Positions 18,212 to 27,179 of a DNA stretch of 64,000 nt are shown piece by piece; the stretch's first letter is position 1; every line of letters begins with the position of its first letter. Source of the DNA: Sphingomonas limnosediminicola (GTDB lineage: Bacteria; Pseudomonadota; Alphaproteobacteria; Sphingomonadales; Sphingomonadaceae); the NCBI RefSeq assembly GCF_039537965.1, contig NZ_BAABBM010000001.1:2517501-2581500 (forward strand), in the 5' to 3' direction. The notes under the pieces are model-generated. The model was not told the DNA's origin and did not search any database. It saw only the letters and a program-made list of their open reading frames with translations. The position numbers and the translations under genes are program-made.

Positions 18212-19015
18212 ATGAAAGAGCGCTTTCGAGCGCCCCCAGCGGTCGTCCGCCAGGAAAAGGTTACAAGATTAGTGATCAGGCTACTTGGTAGCCGCGGTGC
18301 GTCCGCGGTGATGGGAATTGCTATGCTTGCGGTTGGTTCGAGCGCTGGAGCGCAGAACATGGCCGCGCTCAATGTTCCCGCCGCCGTGCGCGCGCTAGAC
18401 GTTAATGCTGCCGCGAAGCCGCTCGGCGCGGCCGCGAGCACGGTTGCCGCTTCGATGGCCCGTCCGGCGGTTGCCGCTACGACTGTCGTTGCGAACGCGA
18501 CGGGCGCCATCCTTCAAAGCCAGCCCGCGCAGGCGGTGACGGTGAAGCTGGCTCCTGCCTATGCGACGGAAGCTGCCTGGCTCTACAAGAACGGCTGGCC
18601 GCTCTACGCGCTGGTCGACAAGTTCAGTGCCGGCGCAGCTCTCGACGAACAGGCGAATTGCCTGGCGACGGCGGTCTATTTCGAAGCCCGTGGTGAATCG
18701 CTGGAAGGACAGATGGCGGTTGCGCGCGTCGTCATGAACCGCGCCGCTTCAGGCAGATATCCGCCCGATTGGTGCAGCGTCGTGAAGCAGCCGGCGCAAT
18801 TCTCTTTCGTCCGCAACGGTCAGTTCCCGACGGTCGACACCAACTCCACCGCGTGGGCGCGAGCGCAGGGCATCGCCCGTCTTGCCGCCGCGAATATCGT
18901 TCCGAGCGTTGGCCAAGACGTGCTCTGGTATCACGCGACCTACGTCGCGCCGGGCTGGGGCCACCGCCTCAGCATGGTTCAGAAGATCGGTGCGCACCTG
19001 TTCTATCGTTCGTAA
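18212..19015 (+). CDS. Cell wall hydrolase, SleB-like
   Basis: Predicted peptidoglycan hydrolase of the Hydrolase_2/SleB family (lytic-transglycosylase type), acting in the periplasm. An N-terminal hydrophobic segment (residues about 28-48, ASAVMGIAMLAVGSSAGA) is a signal peptide or anchor, followed by an Ala-rich linker. The catalytic domain starts at NCLATAVYFEARGESLEGQ, which contains the presumed catalytic Glu, then AVARVVMNRA, YPPDWCSVV and the aromatic C-terminal half. 267 aa from ATG 18212; a GTG at 18152 is also open. SleB homologues also occur in phages, but there are no phage genes nearby and the domain is standard in sphingomonads. Confidence 0.88.
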   Translation: MKERFRAPPAVVRQEKVTRLVIRLLGSRGASAVMGIAMLAVGSSAGAQNMAALNVPAAVRALDVNAAAKPLGAAASTVAASMARPAVAATTVVANATGAILQSQPAQAVTVKLAPAYATEAAWLYKNGWPLYALVDKFSAGAALDEQANCLATAVYFEARGESLEGQMAVARVVMNRAASGRYPPDWCSVVKQPAQFSFVRNGQFPTVDTNSTAWARAQGIARLAAANIVPSVGQDVLWYHATYVAPGWGHRLSMVQKIGAHLFYRS

Positions 19016-19036
19016 GAGATCCAAATTTGGACGGGT

Positions 19037-19071
19037 GAAGGCGTCCGCAGCGTAAAGTTGCGGGCGCCTTC
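19037..19071 (+). terminator. Intrinsic terminator after the cell wall hydrolase
   Basis: Stem GAAGGCGTCCGCA (19037-19049) pairs with TGCGGGCGCCTTC (19059-19071) with one mismatch and a 9-nt loop, followed by TTCGTTTC. It lies 22 bp after the hydrolase stop. Confidence 0.7.
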
Positions 19072-19210
19072 TTCGTTTCGGCGCTTGGACGCGCCGCCCT
19101 GGCGATAACCGCGTTCACAGGGGATTCGCGCCGCGCCCGATCCGCGCAACGATCAACCGACGGATTTTCCAGCCGGAATTTTCGCGAGCTGATCGGGGAG
19201 GCTCAAAGCA

Positions 19211-19714
19211 GTGCTCAGGATCCTAATCGTCGAAGACGACACGCAGCTCGCGCAGACGATGAAGTATCTGGTCGAGGACAATCCCCGTTACAGGGTCATT
19301 GCCATGGCCGAGGATGCCGACAGCGCGATCGCGGCCGCGGAAGAGCATGACCCGCATCTCGTTTTGCTCGACCTTCACTTGGCGCATGGATCGACCGGAT
19401 TTTCGGTTGCGGTGCGGCTCAACGATCTCGGCGTGCCGTGCCTGTTCGTCAGCGGCAAGGCGCCGCGCTTTTCGATGGCGGATTTGGCGCTCGGATGCCT
19501 TATGAAGCCGTTCACGGCCGAGGAGATGCATCGATCGCTGGCGACTGCCGAAGACCTGCTGCGCGGGCGCGAGGCGGTGCGGCCGAAGCCGCCGGTGAAT
19601 TTGACGCTTTATGATGCGAACGCGGAAATGGAGCCGGCCGAGCCCGGATTCATCCCTTCAAAGCTGTCCTTGCGCACCCGCTTCGAGAACTGGATTTCGG
19701 GCCAGCATCACTAA
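19211..19714 (+). CDS. Single-domain response regulator
   Basis: 167-residue CheY-like receiver without an output domain. Acidic pocket E8-D9-D10 in LIVEDD, phospho-acceptor D54 in VLLDLHLA, switch Ser S81 in FVSG and the conserved Lys K99 in MKPF. About 45 extra residues at the C-terminus are Pro/Glu-rich, then SLRTRFENWISG; no DNA-binding fold is evident. The start is GTG 19211. No sensor kinase lies nearby, so the partner is elsewhere. It may act by protein-protein contact, as known for short receivers of the alphaproteobacterial stress network, but nothing here shows that. Confidence 0.88.
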   Translation: MLRILIVEDDTQLAQTMKYLVEDNPRYRVIAMAEDADSAIAAAEEHDPHLVLLDLHLAHGSTGFSVAVRLNDLGVPCLFVSGKAPRFSMADLALGCLMKPFTAEEMHRSLATAEDLLRGREAVRPKPPVNLTLYDANAEMEPAEPGFIPSKLSLRTRFENWISGQHH

Positions 19715-20460
19715 AGCCGCATGCGACCCCGGCGGGGCTCGCGCAGCCCCAGTGTTTCCTCCGTTAGCCTCGCTCCGGCGTTGAGAAGAGCCTGCCGCCG
19801 ACCCTTGATGGACGCGCCGCGCTGGACATCTTCAAATGGGAGCAGCGACGCGATCGCCGGATGGTCGAGCGTGCGATTGACGAACCCGGCGGTACGGGGC
19901 CAGTGGGAGTCGTCGGTTTCGAACCCGGCATAGGCCCCATTGCGGAAGAAGGTGGCGATGGAGATGTCGGCGATGCCGATTTCGCCGAACAGGAAGCCGG
20001 CTGCGGGCAGTTCGCCTTCGAGATAGTTGAGCGCCTCAGGCAAGTCCTCTTCGAGCGCCTTCCGCACACGCTCCTCGTCGGTCGGCTCGTTCCATACCAT
20101 CGGTCGCACGACCTTCTGGTAGAAAAGGGACCAGATGAAGAGATCGCCAAGACGCGTATCGGCATATTCCTCGAGCCAGCGCGCGCGAGCACGCTCGGCG
20201 GGGCTCGCCGGAAGCAGCGCGTGGCCCGGGTAGGCTTCGTCGAGATAGGCGCAGATTACCGACGAATCGCTCATGGTGACGTCGCCGTCGATGAGGATGG
20301 GGATGCGCCGTAGTGGGCTCAGGCGTTCGAACTCGTCATTGCCGTAGAAGGGCGTGATCGGGTCGATCTGATAGTCCAGCCCCTTGAGGTTGAGGCAGGC
20401 GAGCACCTTGCGGACATAAGGGCTGACAAAGCTGCCGATAATCGTGCGCGGCCGTTTCAT
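19711..20460 (-). CDS. Glutathione S-transferase family protein
   Basis: 249-residue cytosolic GST-like protein. The N-terminal thioredoxin-like domain shows GSFVSPYVRKVLACLNLKGLDY (active-site Ser), SPLRRIPILID (cis-Pro) and MSDSSVICAYLDE (gamma-Glu binding), followed by an all-helical domain with GEIGIADISIATFFRNGAYAG. The start at 20460 gives the normal N-terminus; a longer frame to 20496 is unlikely. The C-terminal 30 residues are basic and divergent. The stop interlocks with that of the response regulator (CTAA). Substrate unknown. Confidence 0.9.
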   Translation of the reverse strand: MKRPRTIIGSFVSPYVRKVLACLNLKGLDYQIDPITPFYGNDEFERLSPLRRIPILIDGDVTMSDSSVICAYLDEAYPGHALLPASPAERARARWLEEYADTRLGDLFIWSLFYQKVVRPMVWNEPTDEERVRKALEEDLPEALNYLEGELPAAGFLFGEIGIADISIATFFRNGAYAGFETDDSHWPRTAGFVNRTLDHPAIASLLPFEDVQRGASIKGRRQALLNAGARLTEETLGLREPRRGRMRL

Positions 20461-20524
20461 GGTGCAGGAAATGCAGCGGTTTGGCGCGGCCCGCAAGGTG
20501 AGGCTGGACTCCTTTCGATGCGCA

Positions 20525-20540
20525 CGCTACAAATGTAGCG
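20525..20540. promoter_or_regulatory. 16-bp perfect palindrome between divergent GST and GIN genes
   Basis: CGCTACA-AA-TGTAGCG, a 7-2-7 inverted repeat, in the 107-bp gap between the divergent starts at 20460 and 20568. Size and symmetry are those of a dimeric repressor operator; too short and AT-spaced for a terminator. The regulator is not identified. Confidence 0.45.
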
Positions 20541-20567
20541 CATAGCATTTCAGCCAGGATTACAGCC

Positions 20568-21131
20568 ATGCGTTCGATTGTCCCCCTCTTCGCCTTTGCG
20601 CTTGCCGCGGCAGCGCCTGCAATTGCCGCAGAGAACATCCCTGTTGCAGCCTTCAAGAATGTCGAGCTTCGCGGCGGGGGCGAGGTCGTGCTCGTTCCCG
20701 GCCCAACCCAGCAGGTGACGATCCTCGACGGCAGCAGCGCCTACACGCGTTTCAGCGTCGAAGCGGACCACCGCTTGCGCATCGATGCGTGTAACAATCG
20801 CTGTCCGCAGCATTACCGGCTGCGCATCGAAATACAGAGCCCGACGGTCCCGGGCGTTGGCGTGCGTGGCGGCGGATCGATTCGCGCGCAAAGCGGCTTT
20901 GCGCCGCAGGGCAACGTCGCGGCCGGCGTCGACGGCGGCGGCACGATCGACCTTCGCGCAGTCGACGGAAGCTCAGTTGCAGCCGGGATTAACGGCGGCG
21001 GCGTGATCATGGTTCGCGCGCGCGGAACGCTGGCGGCCGGCGTGAACGGCGGTGGCGAGGTGCGCTACTGGGGCAATCCACAGGTCACGTCCGCTATCCA
21101 GGGCGGCGGCCTGGTCCGCCGCGGCGGCTAG
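20568..21131 (+). CDS. GIN domain-containing exported protein (DUF2807)
   Basis: 187 residues with a cleavable signal peptide ([20 protein letters not shown]). The mature protein opens [17 protein letters not shown] and then repeats GGG-centred beta turns (VRGGGSI, VDGGGTI, INGGGVI, VNGGGEV, IQGGG) about every 20 residues, the pattern of the right-handed beta-solenoid 'putative auto-transporter adhesin head GIN' family. Cys at DACNNRC may form a disulfide. Probably periplasmic or surface; no catalytic role is expected. It is divergent from the GST and its stop interlocks with GH43 through CTAG. Confidence 0.85.
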   Translation: MRSIVPLFAFALAAAAPAIAAENIPVAAFKNVELRGGGEVVLVPGPTQQVTILDGSSAYTRFSVEADHRLRIDACNNRCPQHYRLRIEIQSPTVPGVGVRGGGSIRAQSGFAPQGNVAAGVDGGGTIDLRAVDGSSVAAGINGGGVIMVRARGTLAAGVNGGGEVRYWGNPQVTSAIQGGGLVRRGG

Positions 21132-22531
21132 GGAAGCTCGATTACCTCAGCGCCGCCCGGCCCGAACTTGAGGCCGACGGTCAGGAGCGCACGGAAGGCG
21201 TTGTAGCCGCCGGTGCCCGGATGGAAGGCGTGGAAGAATAGTTGCGGCTGGTCGTCGAGGCCGGGCGCGACGGAAGCGTGGCCCGGCGCTGTCCACTCGC
21301 GCGTGGACTTGAGCAGAGGCTCGCCCTGCTTGACGTAGGGGCCGAGCGGATGGTCGGCGACGGCAACACCGATACCGTAAGACGGAGTGGAGAAATCGTT
21401 GCCGGCGTAAAATAGCCAGTAGCGCCCGTCCTGCCGGGTTACGAACGGACCCTCAATCAGATGTCCTTCCCAGTCGAGGTCGTTGCAGAGCACGATCTTG
21501 TCTTCGCCGAGCAGCGAACGGCCATCAGCGGCGATGCGCTGTGCCCGGATGGGCGTCGACATGGCTTCGAGGATGGCTGGGGCCAGTCCGAATTCGACGA
21601 GCGCAGCCTTTACGCGCTGCCAGTTGGCGAGCGCCGCCTCGATCAGCGGCTGCATGGCGAAGAAGCGCACCATCGGACGCTGCTGGTTGGCCCAGGGAAC
21701 GATGGCGGCAGAGAACGCGGCGGTGCGGCGGGCCGGCTCACTGTCGAACAAGCGCTCGATCAGCTCGGGATACCTCCCCAGGAGCATCGCCAGCGGTCGC
21801 GGCCAGATCCCGTTCGTGTCGTCCTTCCAGAACAGATAGTTCGTTCCGTCCGTATCCGTGAACAAGTGGGAGTCGATGACGCCGCCGCTCATCAGCGGCT
21901 GCGCGGCGTCATAACCCAGCCCGGTCGTGTTCATCGGCTTGCCGGTGATCAGCGGCTGGCCATTGTCGACCCACGGGCCGGACGGCGAGCTGCTTCGTGC
22001 GAGGCCGATCGCCAGCGCGTTGTTCGCCTGCCGCGCGGTGAAGACCAGCCAATATTCGTCGCCGACGCGCGCCATTTCGGGTGCCCAGAAGTCGGCGACG
22101 TTGCGGCCCTTCCCCGCCCACGCCGGCTCCTGGCCCGACGGAAATGCGAAGCCGCGCGGCTCCCAATGCGATTGGTCGGCCGAGTGGAGGATGGGGAAGG
22201 CGTCGGGCGCGTCATTCGATGTCGCGACCAGCCAGTAATCCTCGCCGTCCTTGAGCACCGCCGGGTCGCCGTAACCGACCAGGATTTGCGGGTGGACGTT
22301 CTCGGTCAGCAAAGGGTGCCAACGCAGCGTCGGAGCCGGTCGCTCGACCTCGTCGGCGAAGATTTCAGGCAATCGCGTGCCGAAATCGCGGTGGAGCTCG
22401 CGGAAGAAGGCGCTGAAACCCTGCTGTGTGCCGGTCGGAACCACATAGCTCTTCGCGGGCCGGCCGCGGATTGCGACTTCGATGCGAAAACCTTCGCCTT
22501 GTGCGGCGGCATCGACCTGGAAGCTGGGCAT
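21128..22531 (-). CDS. Glycoside hydrolase family 43 protein
   Basis: 467-residue five-bladed beta-propeller glycosidase. The first ~75 residues form an extra N-terminal region ([19 protein letters not shown]), then the propeller starts at [23 protein letters not shown], whose Asp is the expected general base. [21 protein letters not shown] carries the middle Asp and [21 protein letters not shown] the general-acid Glu. No signal peptide is visible, so it appears cytoplasmic, which is unusual for polysaccharide attack and fits oligosaccharide processing (arabino/xylo-sides). Alternatives within clan GH-F cannot be excluded. It is divergent from glpK with 76 bp between the starts. Confidence 0.88.
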   Translation of the reverse strand: MPSFQVDAAAQGEGFRIEVAIRGRPAKSYVVPTGTQQGFSAFFRELHRDFGTRLPEIFADEVERPAPTLRWHPLLTENVHPQILVGYGDPAVLKDGEDYWLVATSNDAPDAFPILHSADQSHWEPRGFAFPSGQEPAWAGKGRNVADFWAPEMARVGDEYWLVFTARQANNALAIGLARSSSPSGPWVDNGQPLITGKPMNTTGLGYDAAQPLMSGGVIDSHLFTDTDGTNYLFWKDDTNGIWPRPLAMLLGRYPELIERLFDSEPARRTAAFSAAIVPWANQQRPMVRFFAMQPLIEAALANWQRVKAALVEFGLAPAILEAMSTPIRAQRIAADGRSLLGEDKIVLCNDLDWEGHLIEGPFVTRQDGRYWLFYAGNDFSTPSYGIGVAVADHPLGPYVKQGEPLLKSTREWTAPGHASVAPGLDDQPQLFFHAFHPGTGGYNAFRALLTVGLKFGPGGAEVIELP

Positions 22532-22607
22532 GAATGGCGGGGATAAGTGCCTGCGGCGTTTGTGAGAACCCCTTCCGGGTCGCGCCGGGGCGTTTTATGG
22601 TTGGCAC

Positions 22608-24089
22608 GTGGGGGCAGAGGACCTTGTGCTGGCAATCGACCAGGGCACGACGTCAAGTCGCGCGATCCTGTTCGATTCCGGCGCGCGTGCGGTCGCGGTC
22701 GCGCAGCGCGAGCTGGAGCAGCATTATCCCGGCCGCGGCTGCGTTGAGCACGATCCCGAGCAGATCTGGAACGATACGCTTGCAGTCGTTCGGGAAGTCC
22801 TCGGCAGCGTCGATGCGGCGCGGGTGGCGGGCATCGGCATCACCAACCAGCGTGAGACCGTGGTCGTTTGGGACCGCGCCACGGGCGAGCCAATCCATCG
22901 CGCCATCGTCTGGCAGGACCGGCGCACCGCCGATGTCTGCGAGCGCCTGCGGAGCGAGGGCGCGGAAGAGCTGGTGCGGGAGCGGACGGGGCTGGTGCTC
23001 GACCCCTATTTCTCGGCGACCAAGATCGCGTGGGTCCTCGACAATGTGCAGGGAGCGCGAGCTCGGTCCGAGCGGGGGGAACTCGCGTGCGGCACGATCG
23101 ACTGCTTCCTGCTGTGGCGGCTAACTGGCGGGGAGGTGCACGCGACCGACATCACCAATGCCTCCCGCACGTCGCTGTTCGAAATTCGCCGGCAGTGCTG
23201 GGATGGGGAGCTGTGCCGGCTGTTCGAAGTGCCGGCGCTGCTGCTGCCCGAGGTGCATGACAACAGCGGGATTTTCGGAACGACGGCGCCGGGCCTGCTC
23301 GAGCGTGCGCTGCCAATTGCTGGAATGGCAGGGGATCAGCAGGCGGCCCTGTTCGGGCAGGCCTGCTTCGAACCGGGCATGACCAAGTCGACCTACGGCA
23401 CCGGTTGCTTCATGTTGGTGAACACGGGTGACGAGCCAGTCACGTCACACCACCGTTTGCTTACCACGCCGGCGTATCGACTGGGCGGGCGCACCGCCTA
23501 CGCGCTCGAAGGATCGATCTTCGTCGCAGGCGCGGCCGTCAAATGGCTGCGCGATGGCCTCAACGTCATAGCTCAAGCAGCTGAGACACACGGTCTCGCC
23601 ACCACCGTGCCTGACAGCCATGGCATCTACCTGGTGCCGGCGTTCGTTGGTCTCGGCGCACCTCATTGGGATCCGAACGCGCGAGGCGCGATCTACGGGC
23701 TGACGCTCAACGCCACCGGCGCGCATCTAGCTCGGGCGACCCTCGAGGCGGTGGCCTACCAGTCGCACGACCTTCTGGAGTGCATGGCCAAGGATTTTCC
23801 GGGCGGCGCAGCGACAATGCGCGTGGACGGCGGGATGGCGACCAATGGCTGGCTCTGCCAGTTTCTCGCCGACATCCTTCAGATACCTGTCGAGCGGCCC
23901 GCGAATGTCGAGACCACGGCGCTAGGCGCGGCGTTCCTTGCCGGGCTGGCGACCGGGGTCTGGGCCGATTTAGACGCGTTGCAACGGACCTGGCAGCGGC
24001 AGGCGATCTTCGAACCGCGAATGGATCAAAGGCTCCGCCAGCAGCTGCTAGAGGGATGGCGCCAAGCCGTCGCGCGCACGCTCGGCTAG
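22608..24089 (+). CDS. glpK: Glycerol kinase
   Basis: ATP-dependent phosphorylation of glycerol to sn-glycerol-3-phosphate. FGGY-family landmarks: [16 protein letters not shown] at the N-terminus, [65 protein letters not shown] and the C-terminal [19 protein letters not shown]. 493 aa, typical. The start is GTG 22608. No glpF or glpD neighbours, so it is a stand-alone gene here. The assignment to glycerol rather than another FGGY sugar kinase is supported by the TSSR and GTGCFMLVN motifs. Confidence 0.95.
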   Translation: MGAEDLVLAIDQGTTSSRAILFDSGARAVAVAQRELEQHYPGRGCVEHDPEQIWNDTLAVVREVLGSVDAARVAGIGITNQRETVVVWDRATGEPIHRAIVWQDRRTADVCERLRSEGAEELVRERTGLVLDPYFSATKIAWVLDNVQGARARSERGELACGTIDCFLLWRLTGGEVHATDITNASRTSLFEIRRQCWDGELCRLFEVPALLLPEVHDNSGIFGTTAPGLLERALPIAGMAGDQQAALFGQACFEPGMTKSTYGTGCFMLVNTGDEPVTSHHRLLTTPAYRLGGRTAYALEGSIFVAGAAVKWLRDGLNVIAQAAETHGLATTVPDSHGIYLVPAFVGLGAPHWDPNARGAIYGLTLNATGAHLARATLEAVAYQSHDLLECMAKDFPGGAATMRVDGGMATNGWLCQFLADILQIPVERPANVETTALGAAFLAGLATGVWADLDALQRTWQRQAIFEPRMDQRLRQQLLEGWRQAVARTLG

Positions 24090-24096
24090 CCGCAAG

Positions 24097-24120
24097 AAAA
24101 GGGCGCCGCGAACGGCGCCC
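24097..24120 (-). terminator. Intrinsic terminator for the PEP-CTERM gene
   Basis: Perfect stem GGGCGCCG/CGGCGCCC (24101-24108 / 24113-24120) with a 4-nt loop, followed on the minus strand by TTTTC. It lies between the convergent glpK and PEP-CTERM genes and could also slow transcription leaving glpK. Confidence 0.8.
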
Positions 24121-24142
24121 AAGTTGATCAAAAAGTCTTTCT

Positions 24143-24934
24143 TCAAGCGGCGGTCAGCGCTCCTTTGCGCTTGGACCGCATCTGGAACCCGATACCGCCG
24201 AAACCCAGCAGCATCATCGCCCAGGTAGCTGGTTCGGGCACCGATGGCGTCTGACCGACCGCGAAGTCATAACCGACGGCGCCACCCTGTCCGGTCGTCA
24301 ACGTGACATGATCGGCAAGCGCGGAGAAGGTCGCACCGGCGCCGCCACCTTGACCTACGCCAAAGGCGCTGATGAAGGCATCGGCCGAGAATAAATCACC
24401 CCAATCCGCCGCCGTGTGCATGATGTACGACCCCGAGCCGCAGCCGCCCGTTCCGACGTATCCGCAACCCGCGAGATACTGCCAGAATAGGTCGCCGGCG
24501 CCGACGCTGTCGGCGGTGCCGATCGTGTATCCGCCATTGTAGGCGGCCTCCCAGATCAGCTCAGAACGAGCTGCCCCATCCTGAACATAGATGCGGAAGG
24601 CCGGCGACTGAACGCCGGCACTGCCACCGTCATACACCAGGTAATCGCCAGTCAGGCTGACGATGTCGTTGGCCGCGCCGTAATTGTGGTCCGGGACATA
24701 ATTGTTGCCGTTGAGCACGCGCGTGCGGTCGCCGGTCAATTGGAGCGATCCGTTGGCGTCGAGGGCGGGATTCGCCGTGATCGTCGCGGACGATCCCGGG
24801 TTCATTTCGCCGGGCGGGGCGGCAACGCCCTGTGTGCCATCCAGTGTCGTAATCGTGGTCACGGTCGCCACAGCCGGCGTAGCGACAAGCGTTAGCGACG
24901 CTCCTGCTGCAAGTGCTGCAATATGTTTACGCAT
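24143..24934 (-). CDS. PEPxxWA-CTERM sorting domain-containing exported protein
   Basis: 263 residues: signal peptide (MRKHIAALAAGASLTLVATPAVA), a Gly/Asp/Ser-rich beta domain of unknown function, and a C-terminal sorting signal VPEPATWAMMLLGFGGIGFQ followed by MRSKRK. The tail has the PEP motif, a hydrophobic helix and a basic end, and is recognised by exosortase-type enzymes that process or anchor the protein at the envelope. Two Cys in AGCGYVGTGGCGSGSY may form a disulfide. The exosortase and its operon are outside the window. A second protein with the same kind of tail is at 58.3 kb. Confidence 0.85.
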   Translation of the reverse strand: MRKHIAALAAGASLTLVATPAVATVTTITTLDGTQGVAAPPGEMNPGSSATITANPALDANGSLQLTGDRTRVLNGNNYVPDHNYGAANDIVSLTGDYLVYDGGSAGVQSPAFRIYVQDGAARSELIWEAAYNGGYTIGTADSVGAGDLFWQYLAGCGYVGTGGCGSGSYIMHTAADWGDLFSADAFISAFGVGQGGGAGATFSALADHVTLTTGQGGAVGYDFAVGQTPSVPEPATWAMMLLGFGGIGFQMRSKRKGALTAA

Positions 24935-25129
24935 TACTTCTCCCTGTTTTGGGATTGAGAAATCGACTTTGTCAGCCGGCCTTATCCCGTTTTGATGAGG
25001 TCCAAGACGCGCTCATTCAGGCTCATACGCCATCTCCGGGAACCAACTGGCCCCCCGGATTATGCGTTAACGAAATACTAATCGAGTCAATTTTTCAAAT
25101 TTGTAGCTAACATACATTGTATTTGATCT

Positions 25130-25150
25130 GTGTCCGACATGAGCGGACAC
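25130..25150. other. Hairpin downstream of tRNA-Gln
   Basis: GTGTCCG (25130-25136) and CGGACAC (25144-25150) form a perfect 7-bp stem with a 7-nt loop, without a T-run on either strand. It lies 60 bp beyond the 3' end of tRNA-Gln on its transcript and could be a processing or termination site, or an operator. The surrounding 24935-25210 stretch has no gene. Confidence 0.35.
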
Positions 25151-25210
25151 GGCCTTTGATGGCGAAAAAATCAGCGACGCTAGGCGGAAGGAACCGCAGA
25201 CCAAAACAGG

Positions 25211-25284
25211 TGGATGCCCCGCGAGGATTCGAACCTCGATTGACGGAGTCAGAGTCCGTAGTCTTACCTTTAGACGACGGGGCA
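25211..25284 (-). tRNA. tRNA-Gln (anticodon CUG)
   Basis: Minus-strand cloverleaf: acceptor TGCCCCG/CGGGGCA, D-arm GTCTAAAGGTAAGAC, anticodon stem ACGGA/TCCGT with loop CTCTGAC (anticodon CTG), T-stem CGAGG/CCTCG with TTCGAAT loop, discriminator T and an encoded CCA. The acceptor begins with T (U1), typical of tRNA-Gln. Confidence 0.96.
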
Positions 25285-25453
25285 GCGCGATAGTCGCGAA
25301 GGCGGGCGAGATACGAATGCCTATCCAAGGTGTCAACGCCGGGAACAGCCTCAAGTTTTCGGCTTTGCCTTGCCCTAACCGGTACATTTGTGATTAAAAC
25401 CGGATCAAGTCAGCCGCGCCATCCGCGCGGTGAAGAAAGATTGGGCGTGTGTC

Positions 25454-26509
25454 ATGGCGAATGGTGTCGCCAGTGCGCCGGCTCTGCAGCAGGGGATCGA
25501 GCAGAGCGGGCCATCAGATCCGAGACCGCATGGCAAGCGGGATGGCCATCGCCACACCTATGGCGCGATCGATTTGGGCACCAACAACTGCCGGCTTCTC
25601 GTTGCCCGCCCTAACGACATTGGCTTCACCGTCATCGACGCTTTCTCGCGGATCGTCCGCTTGGGCGAGGGCTTGTCGCAAAGCGGCAAGCTGTCCCAGG
25701 AAGCGATGGACCGCGCAGTCGGGGCCTTGTCGATCTGTGCCGACAAGCTCCGGCGCCGCAACGTCTCGCTGTCGCGCTCGGTCGCGACCGAGGCCTGCCG
25801 CCGCGCAAGTAACGGCCGCGAATTCGTCGAGCGGGTACGCGACGAGACTGGCATCGCCCTCGACATCATCGAGCCGGCGGAAGAGGCCCGGCTTGCCGTG
25901 CTCGGCTGCCACAAGCTTCTGGAACCGGGCGACGGTCCGGCCCTGATCTTCGACATCGGCGGGGGATCGACCGAGCTGGTGCTGATCGACCAGGAGCAGG
26001 GCGTTCCACAAATCCGTGCCTGGTGGAGCGCGCCGTGGGGTGTCGTCTCGCTGACCGAGAGCGAGGGCAAGGAAGCACTTGAAGGGCCCGACCGAATGCT
26101 CGCCTACAAGCGCATGCGGGAGCGCGCGCGCCGGGCTTTCCACAACTTCTCGACGATGTTGCCGGAGGACAAGGAGGGAATCCGGCTGCTCGGGACCAGC
26201 GGCACGGTGACGACTCTGGCCAGCGTGCACCTTGCGTTGCCGTCCTACGACCGACGTGCGGTGGACGGACTGCACGTGCCGATCGAGGCGATGCAGGACA
26301 TCAGCAACATGATCGCGGGCATGGATTATCGCGAGCGCTCTGGACTGCCCTGCATCGGCAGCGAGCGGGCGGACCTGGTCGTTGCGGGTTGCGCCATCCT
26401 GGAAGCGATAATGGAAATCTGGCCGGCCAAGAAATTGGGCGTTGCCGACCGCGGCATTCGCGAGGGGATTCTACGCTCGCTCATGGCGCGCGACGGCTGG
26501 ACCTTGTGA
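25454..26509 (+). CDS. Ppx/GppA phosphatase family protein
   Basis: Exopolyphosphatase / pppGpp phosphohydrolase-type protein with the two actin-like domains: YGAIDLGTNNCRLLVA (phosphate 1), LIFDIGGGSTELVLID (phosphate 2), the catalytic-region Glu in VATEACRRASN, and LGTSGTVTTLASV. 351 aa from ATG 25454 (a GTG at 25430 is also open). It lacks the C-terminal HD domain of long Ppx and so corresponds to the short alphaproteobacterial form. Its stop overlaps the rlmE start (GTGA), an operon pairing common in alphaproteobacteria. Whether polyphosphate or pppGpp is the main substrate cannot be told. Confidence 0.9.
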   Translation: MANGVASAPALQQGIEQSGPSDPRPHGKRDGHRHTYGAIDLGTNNCRLLVARPNDIGFTVIDAFSRIVRLGEGLSQSGKLSQEAMDRAVGALSICADKLRRRNVSLSRSVATEACRRASNGREFVERVRDETGIALDIIEPAEEARLAVLGCHKLLEPGDGPALIFDIGGGSTELVLIDQEQGVPQIRAWWSAPWGVVSLTESEGKEALEGPDRMLAYKRMRERARRAFHNFSTMLPEDKEGIRLLGTSGTVTTLASVHLALPSYDRRAVDGLHVPIEAMQDISNMIAGMDYRERSGLPCIGSERADLVVAGCAILEAIMEIWPAKKLGVADRGIREGILRSLMARDGWTL

Positions 26510-27159
26510 AGCGGGTCAAGACGGCCAAGGGCCGCAAGGTTTCCTCGACACGCTGGCTCGAACGGCAACTCAACGATCCTTACGTGCAGCGGGCGAAAGC
26601 GGAGAATTACCGAAGCCGGGCGGCCTACAAACTGCTCGAGCTCGACGAGAAGTTCGGGCTGCTGAAGGGCGTGAAGGCAGTCGTTGACCTTGGCATTGCC
26701 CCGGGCGGCTGGAGTCAGGTGGTGCGGCGGCGGACGCCGCAGGCGCGTGTGGTGGGCATCGATTTGCTTCCGACCGATCCGCTGGACGGCGTTACCATCC
26801 TGCAGATGGACTTCATGGCCGAGGACGCGCCCGGCAAACTGCGCGAGGCTCTAGGAAGCGAGGCGGATCTCGTCTTGTCTGACATGGCGGCCAACACCGT
26901 CGGACATCAGCAGACGGACCATCTTCGGACGATGGCGCTGGTCGAGACCGGCCTCGAGTTCGCGCGCGAAGTGCTGCGGCCGGGGGGCGCTTATGTCGCT
27001 AAGGTTCTCGCTGGCGGTGCTGACAATCATCTGGTCGCGGAACTCAAGCGCAGCTTCGCCACGGTGAAGCACGCCAAGCCGCCGGCCAGCCGCAAGGATT
27101 CGAGCGAATGGTATGTCGTGGCGCAGGGCTTCAAGGGAGCGCCCGAACAGGCTAGCTAG
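26506..27159 (+). CDS. rlmE: 23S rRNA 2'-O-methyltransferase RlmE (FtsJ)
   Basis: SAM-dependent methylation of the 2'-OH of U2552 in the A-loop of 23S rRNA, late in 50S assembly. Seen: RSRAAYKLLELDEKFGLL (catalytic Lys), the SAM site VVDLGIAPGGWSQVV, the catalytic Asp in DLVLSDMAANTVGHQ, the second Lys in YVAKVLAGG and Glu in SSEWYVVAQGFKG, i.e. the complete K-D-K-E tetrad. 217 aa. GTG 26506 overlaps the ppx-like stop; a longer start inside that gene is rejected. Confidence 0.95.
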   Translation: MKRVKTAKGRKVSSTRWLERQLNDPYVQRAKAENYRSRAAYKLLELDEKFGLLKGVKAVVDLGIAPGGWSQVVRRRTPQARVVGIDLLPTDPLDGVTILQMDFMAEDAPGKLREALGSEADLVLSDMAANTVGHQQTDHLRTMALVETGLEFAREVLRPGGAYVAKVLAGGADNHLVAELKRSFATVKHAKPPASRKDSSEWYVVAQGFKGAPEQAS

Positions 27160-27179
27160 TCCCATTAGCCGCGGGGGAT

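Noticed and set aside
18212..19015. Cell wall hydrolase as a prophage endolysin
   Set aside because: It has a signal segment and sits among unrelated chromosomal genes; no phage genes lie nearby.
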